Below, in pieces: positions 62,239 through 64,000 of a DNA stretch of 64,000 nt. The DNA is from an archaeon. Its GTDB lineage: Archaea > Nanobdellota > Nanobdellia > Woesearchaeales > GW2011-AR9. The stretch lies in the NCBI GenBank assembly GCA_018697095.1, contig JABHSG010000001.1, forward strand, positions 98,169 to 162,168, read 5' to 3'. A program made the position numbers and the translations under genes. The stretch's first letter is position 1; each line of letters opens with the position of its first letter. The notes under the pieces are model-generated. The model searched no databases and was not told the origin of the DNA. It saw only the letters and a list, made by a program, of their open reading frames with translations.

Positions 62239-63324
62239 ATGGTTCAAATAAAACTATTAACAAATCAAGAATTAACCGAATTTCTAGTTGATAATCCAAG
62301 GCATCAAATATTCCATACCTTAAAATGGAAAAAATTCATTCAAGATTCCTTTAAAGTAAACATAGAGTACGCAGCAGCAATTGATCATAATAACCAAAAA
62401 AATACAATAGTAACTGTTCTCCCGTTCGCTCAAATAAAAAGTAAAATATTCAAAAACAGAATTATCTCTACTCCATATCTTGAATTTGGAGGAATTACTG
62501 GTAACCCCTCCAACCTAAAATGCATCCTAAATTACCTTAAAGCAAAATTTCCTAATAACGAATATATAGAAGTAAGATCAAATAAATTACCAATACCTAA
62601 CCAAATAAATTCTTCAAATGGCTCTGGAATAATCACAAAAACAGAATACACAACAACCATTCTAAATCTACCTAATTCAAAAGATGACCTTTGGAAAAAT
62701 ATTCACAAACACAAACGTAATGAAGTAAGAAAGGCACAAAAAAAAGAAATTATTACCAGACAACTCAATCAAGATGACCTAAACAAGTTATACAAACTCT
62801 ATCTTATAACTATGCAAAAACATGGGACTCCACCCTATAGTAAAAAATATTTCAAAAATTTCTTCTCGCAAATGCAAGAAAAAGGCCTTGGCATTTCCCA
62901 TGGAGCATTCTACAAAAGCAAACTAGTAGCAGTAGTTCTTGGCTTTGTCTACAACAACCAAATCCATATCACACTAAACGCATCTCTTTCAAAATTTAAT
63001 GATAAAAAAATAAATACTGCAGTTTATTGGGGATTAATAGAGTCTTGTTACAAACAAAAAACCATAAACCAAATTGGCAAAATAACTTCAATTGATTTTG
63101 GCCGGTCTCATAAAAATAATACAAACCTTACCTTCAAAAAGAAATGGAATGCAAATTCAATTGACTTAACATATATCTACTTTCCAATAAAAGCAAAAAC
63201 AATTCCAAATGCTCTTGATCAAACCAATAAAAAATATCAACTAGCAATCAAAATTTGGCGACTTCTCCCACTTAAATTCACACAACTAATAGGCATGCCT
63301 CTAAGAAAGTCCCTTGGAATTTAA
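62239..63324 (+). CDS. FemAB-like aminoacyl/acyltransferase (GNAT superfamily)
   Basis: A 361-residue protein with the tandem GNAT layout of FemAB/FemX. Recognisable stretches are IFHTLKWKKFIQ near the N-terminus, TPYLEFGGI (about 75-83), KHKRNEVRKAQKK (about 156-168), which is a hallmark of this group, and GTPPYSKKYFKNFF. Bacterial FemAB adds amino acids to peptidoglycan, which archaea lack. Relatives in glycan clusters may aminoacylate sugars. It ends overlapping the convergent deacetylase gene. Confidence 0.78.
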   Translation: MVQIKLLTNQELTEFLVDNPRHQIFHTLKWKKFIQDSFKVNIEYAAAIDHNNQKNTIVTVLPFAQIKSKIFKNRIISTPYLEFGGITGNPSNLKCILNYLKAKFPNNEYIEVRSNKLPIPNQINSSNGSGIITKTEYTTTILNLPNSKDDLWKNIHKHKRNEVRKAQKKEIITRQLNQDDLNKLYKLYLITMQKHGTPPYSKKYFKNFFSQMQEKGLGISHGAFYKSKLVAVVLGFVYNNQIHITLNASLSKFNDKKINTAVYWGLIESCYKQKTINQIGKITSIDFGRSHKNNTNLTFKKKWNANSIDLTYIYFPIKAKTIPNALDQTNKKYQLAIKIWRLLPLKFTQLIGMPLRKSLGI

Positions 63325-64000
63325 GTATTCTTTACAACTAACAAACTTAACACTTTGCTTCTCAGCCAAATCCAAATACTTCATAAATATTTTCCAAGCC
63401 TTATCTCCGCAGCCACATGCAATTAACTTCTCAAAAATCCCATTTGGTTTAAGCCTAGAAACATCAATGAATTCCCAAAGGTGCAAATAAAACATATAGC
63501 GCATTCCAAAAAGCCTAGCAATCCAAAATGACACTGGATAAAACAATTTAAAATATGAAAGTCCATTAAGCCCACTTGGCCAAATAAGAGTAGGCATAGG
63601 CATTTCAATTAACTTTTTACTCTCACTCTTCTTCAATTCATCTCCATGGGCAACGTAGGGCCTTCTACCAATCAATGGTCTAAAATATCTTCCAGGTAAA
63701 TATGCAGCAAATGACGCATCATAACTATAACCAGCTCTCTTGACCATAGCTAAATGTTTATGATCAGAAACAGTAACATAACCTGGTGCCCTAAACCCAG
63801 AAACATCAATTCCAACATCCAAAAAATCCAAACGTGAAGAATTAATTTCCTCCCAAGAATTATCAAAATTCAAAAAACTATGAGTCCTTGAATGTGAAGC
63901 AACTTCATGCCCACGCCTAGCAATTTCTTTTATCTCTTTAGAATAATTTTTCAGTAAATCAGAAACCACAAAAAATGTCGCTTTTATTCCTCTAGAATCA
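63301..64000 (-). CDS. Polysaccharide deacetylase (NodB-like), truncated at window edge
   Basis: The frame is open to the right edge: upstream of the GTG at 63969 the codons read on as GIKATFFVVSD, the second conserved strand of NodB domains, so the true start is outside the window. GHEVASHSRTH holds the metal-binding histidines, and the RAPGY-type motif GFRAPGY follows. The metal-binding Asp pair of motif 1 would lie outside the window. The enzyme would remove N-acetyl groups from amino sugars. It overlaps the FemAB-like gene end by 24 nt. Confidence 0.88.
   Translation of the reverse strand, partial: DSRGIKATFFVVSDLLKNYSKEIKEIARRGHEVASHSRTHSFLNFDNSWEEINSSRLDFLDVGIDVSGFRAPGYVTVSDHKHLAMVKRAGYSYDASFAAYLPGRYFRPLIGRRPYVAHGDELKKSESKKLIEMPMPTLIWPSGLNGLSYFKLFYPVSFWIARLFGMRYMFYLHLWEFIDVSRLKPNGIFEKLIACGCGDKAWKIFMKYLDLAEKQSVKFVSCKEYLNSKGLS

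Noticed and set aside
1..64000. CRISPR array, insertion sequence or prophage
   Set aside because: I saw no regularly spaced direct repeats, no transposase or integrase motifs and no phage structural genes.

Overview
The window looks like chromosome of an AT-rich archaeon, most likely a small-genome DPANN lineage (Woesearchaeota/Pacearchaeota-like). This is inference from several signs. There is an AglB/STT3 oligosaccharyltransferase, two tRNA genes with archaeal-type introns after position 37, a DUF5652 membrane protein, and TATA boxes about 25 nt upstream of many start codons (leaderless mRNAs). Operon-internal genes instead carry GGTGAT/GGAGG-type ribosome binding sites. No rRNA, CRISPR array, transposase or prophage was seen, and no gap longer than about 250 bases lacks a gene.

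Layout. 1-4.2 kb: a polyprenyl-diphosphate phosphatase (cut by the window edge), a small membrane protein and AglB. 4.2-14.9 kb: housekeeping and oddities: two HAD hydrolases, an alkylguanine-DNA alkyltransferase, an amino-acid permease fused to a methyltransferase, an orphan receiver domain, a voltage-sensor-like membrane protein, a DHH phosphoesterase, NAD(P)H-hydrate dehydratase with a lysine-rich tail, tRNA-Ile(UAU), tRNA-Gly(GCC), and two HIT-like proteins that have lost catalytic histidines. 14.9-64 kb: almost entirely surface-glycan genes.

The glycan region contains: (i) a six-gene minus-strand operon (14953-20253) with a PssD/PssE (Alg14/Alg13-like) glycosyltransferase pair, flippase, sulfotransferase, GT4 and methyltransferase; (ii) RmlB, WecE and a WecD-like acetyltransferase (dTDP-Fuc4NAc route), with WecC and WecB (UDP-ManNAcA route) at 50.8-53.1 kb, so the two characteristic sugars of enterobacterial common antigen can apparently both be made; (iii) a nonulosonic-acid set: a PglF/LegB-like 4,6-dehydratase, an aminotransferase, a PglD/NeuD-like acyltransferase, NeuB/LegI and a CMP-sugar synthetase; (iv) an acetamidino-modification operon (41302-45478): two WbpG/LfnA-like amidotransferases flanking HisH and HisF; (v) GT-C, GT2 and GT4 transferases, two flippases, a KpsC-like capsule transferase, an ArnE/ArnF-like pair, a FemAB-like acyltransferase, several methyltransferases and a NodB deacetylase.

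Together the genes would build polyprenyl-linked glycans containing amino sugars and sialic-acid-like sugars decorated by sulfate, methyl, acyl and amidine groups, flip them across the membrane, and pass at least some to protein through AglB. Sugar identities are inferred from enzyme families. RmlA and the hydrolysing epimerase NeuC/LegG are not in the window.
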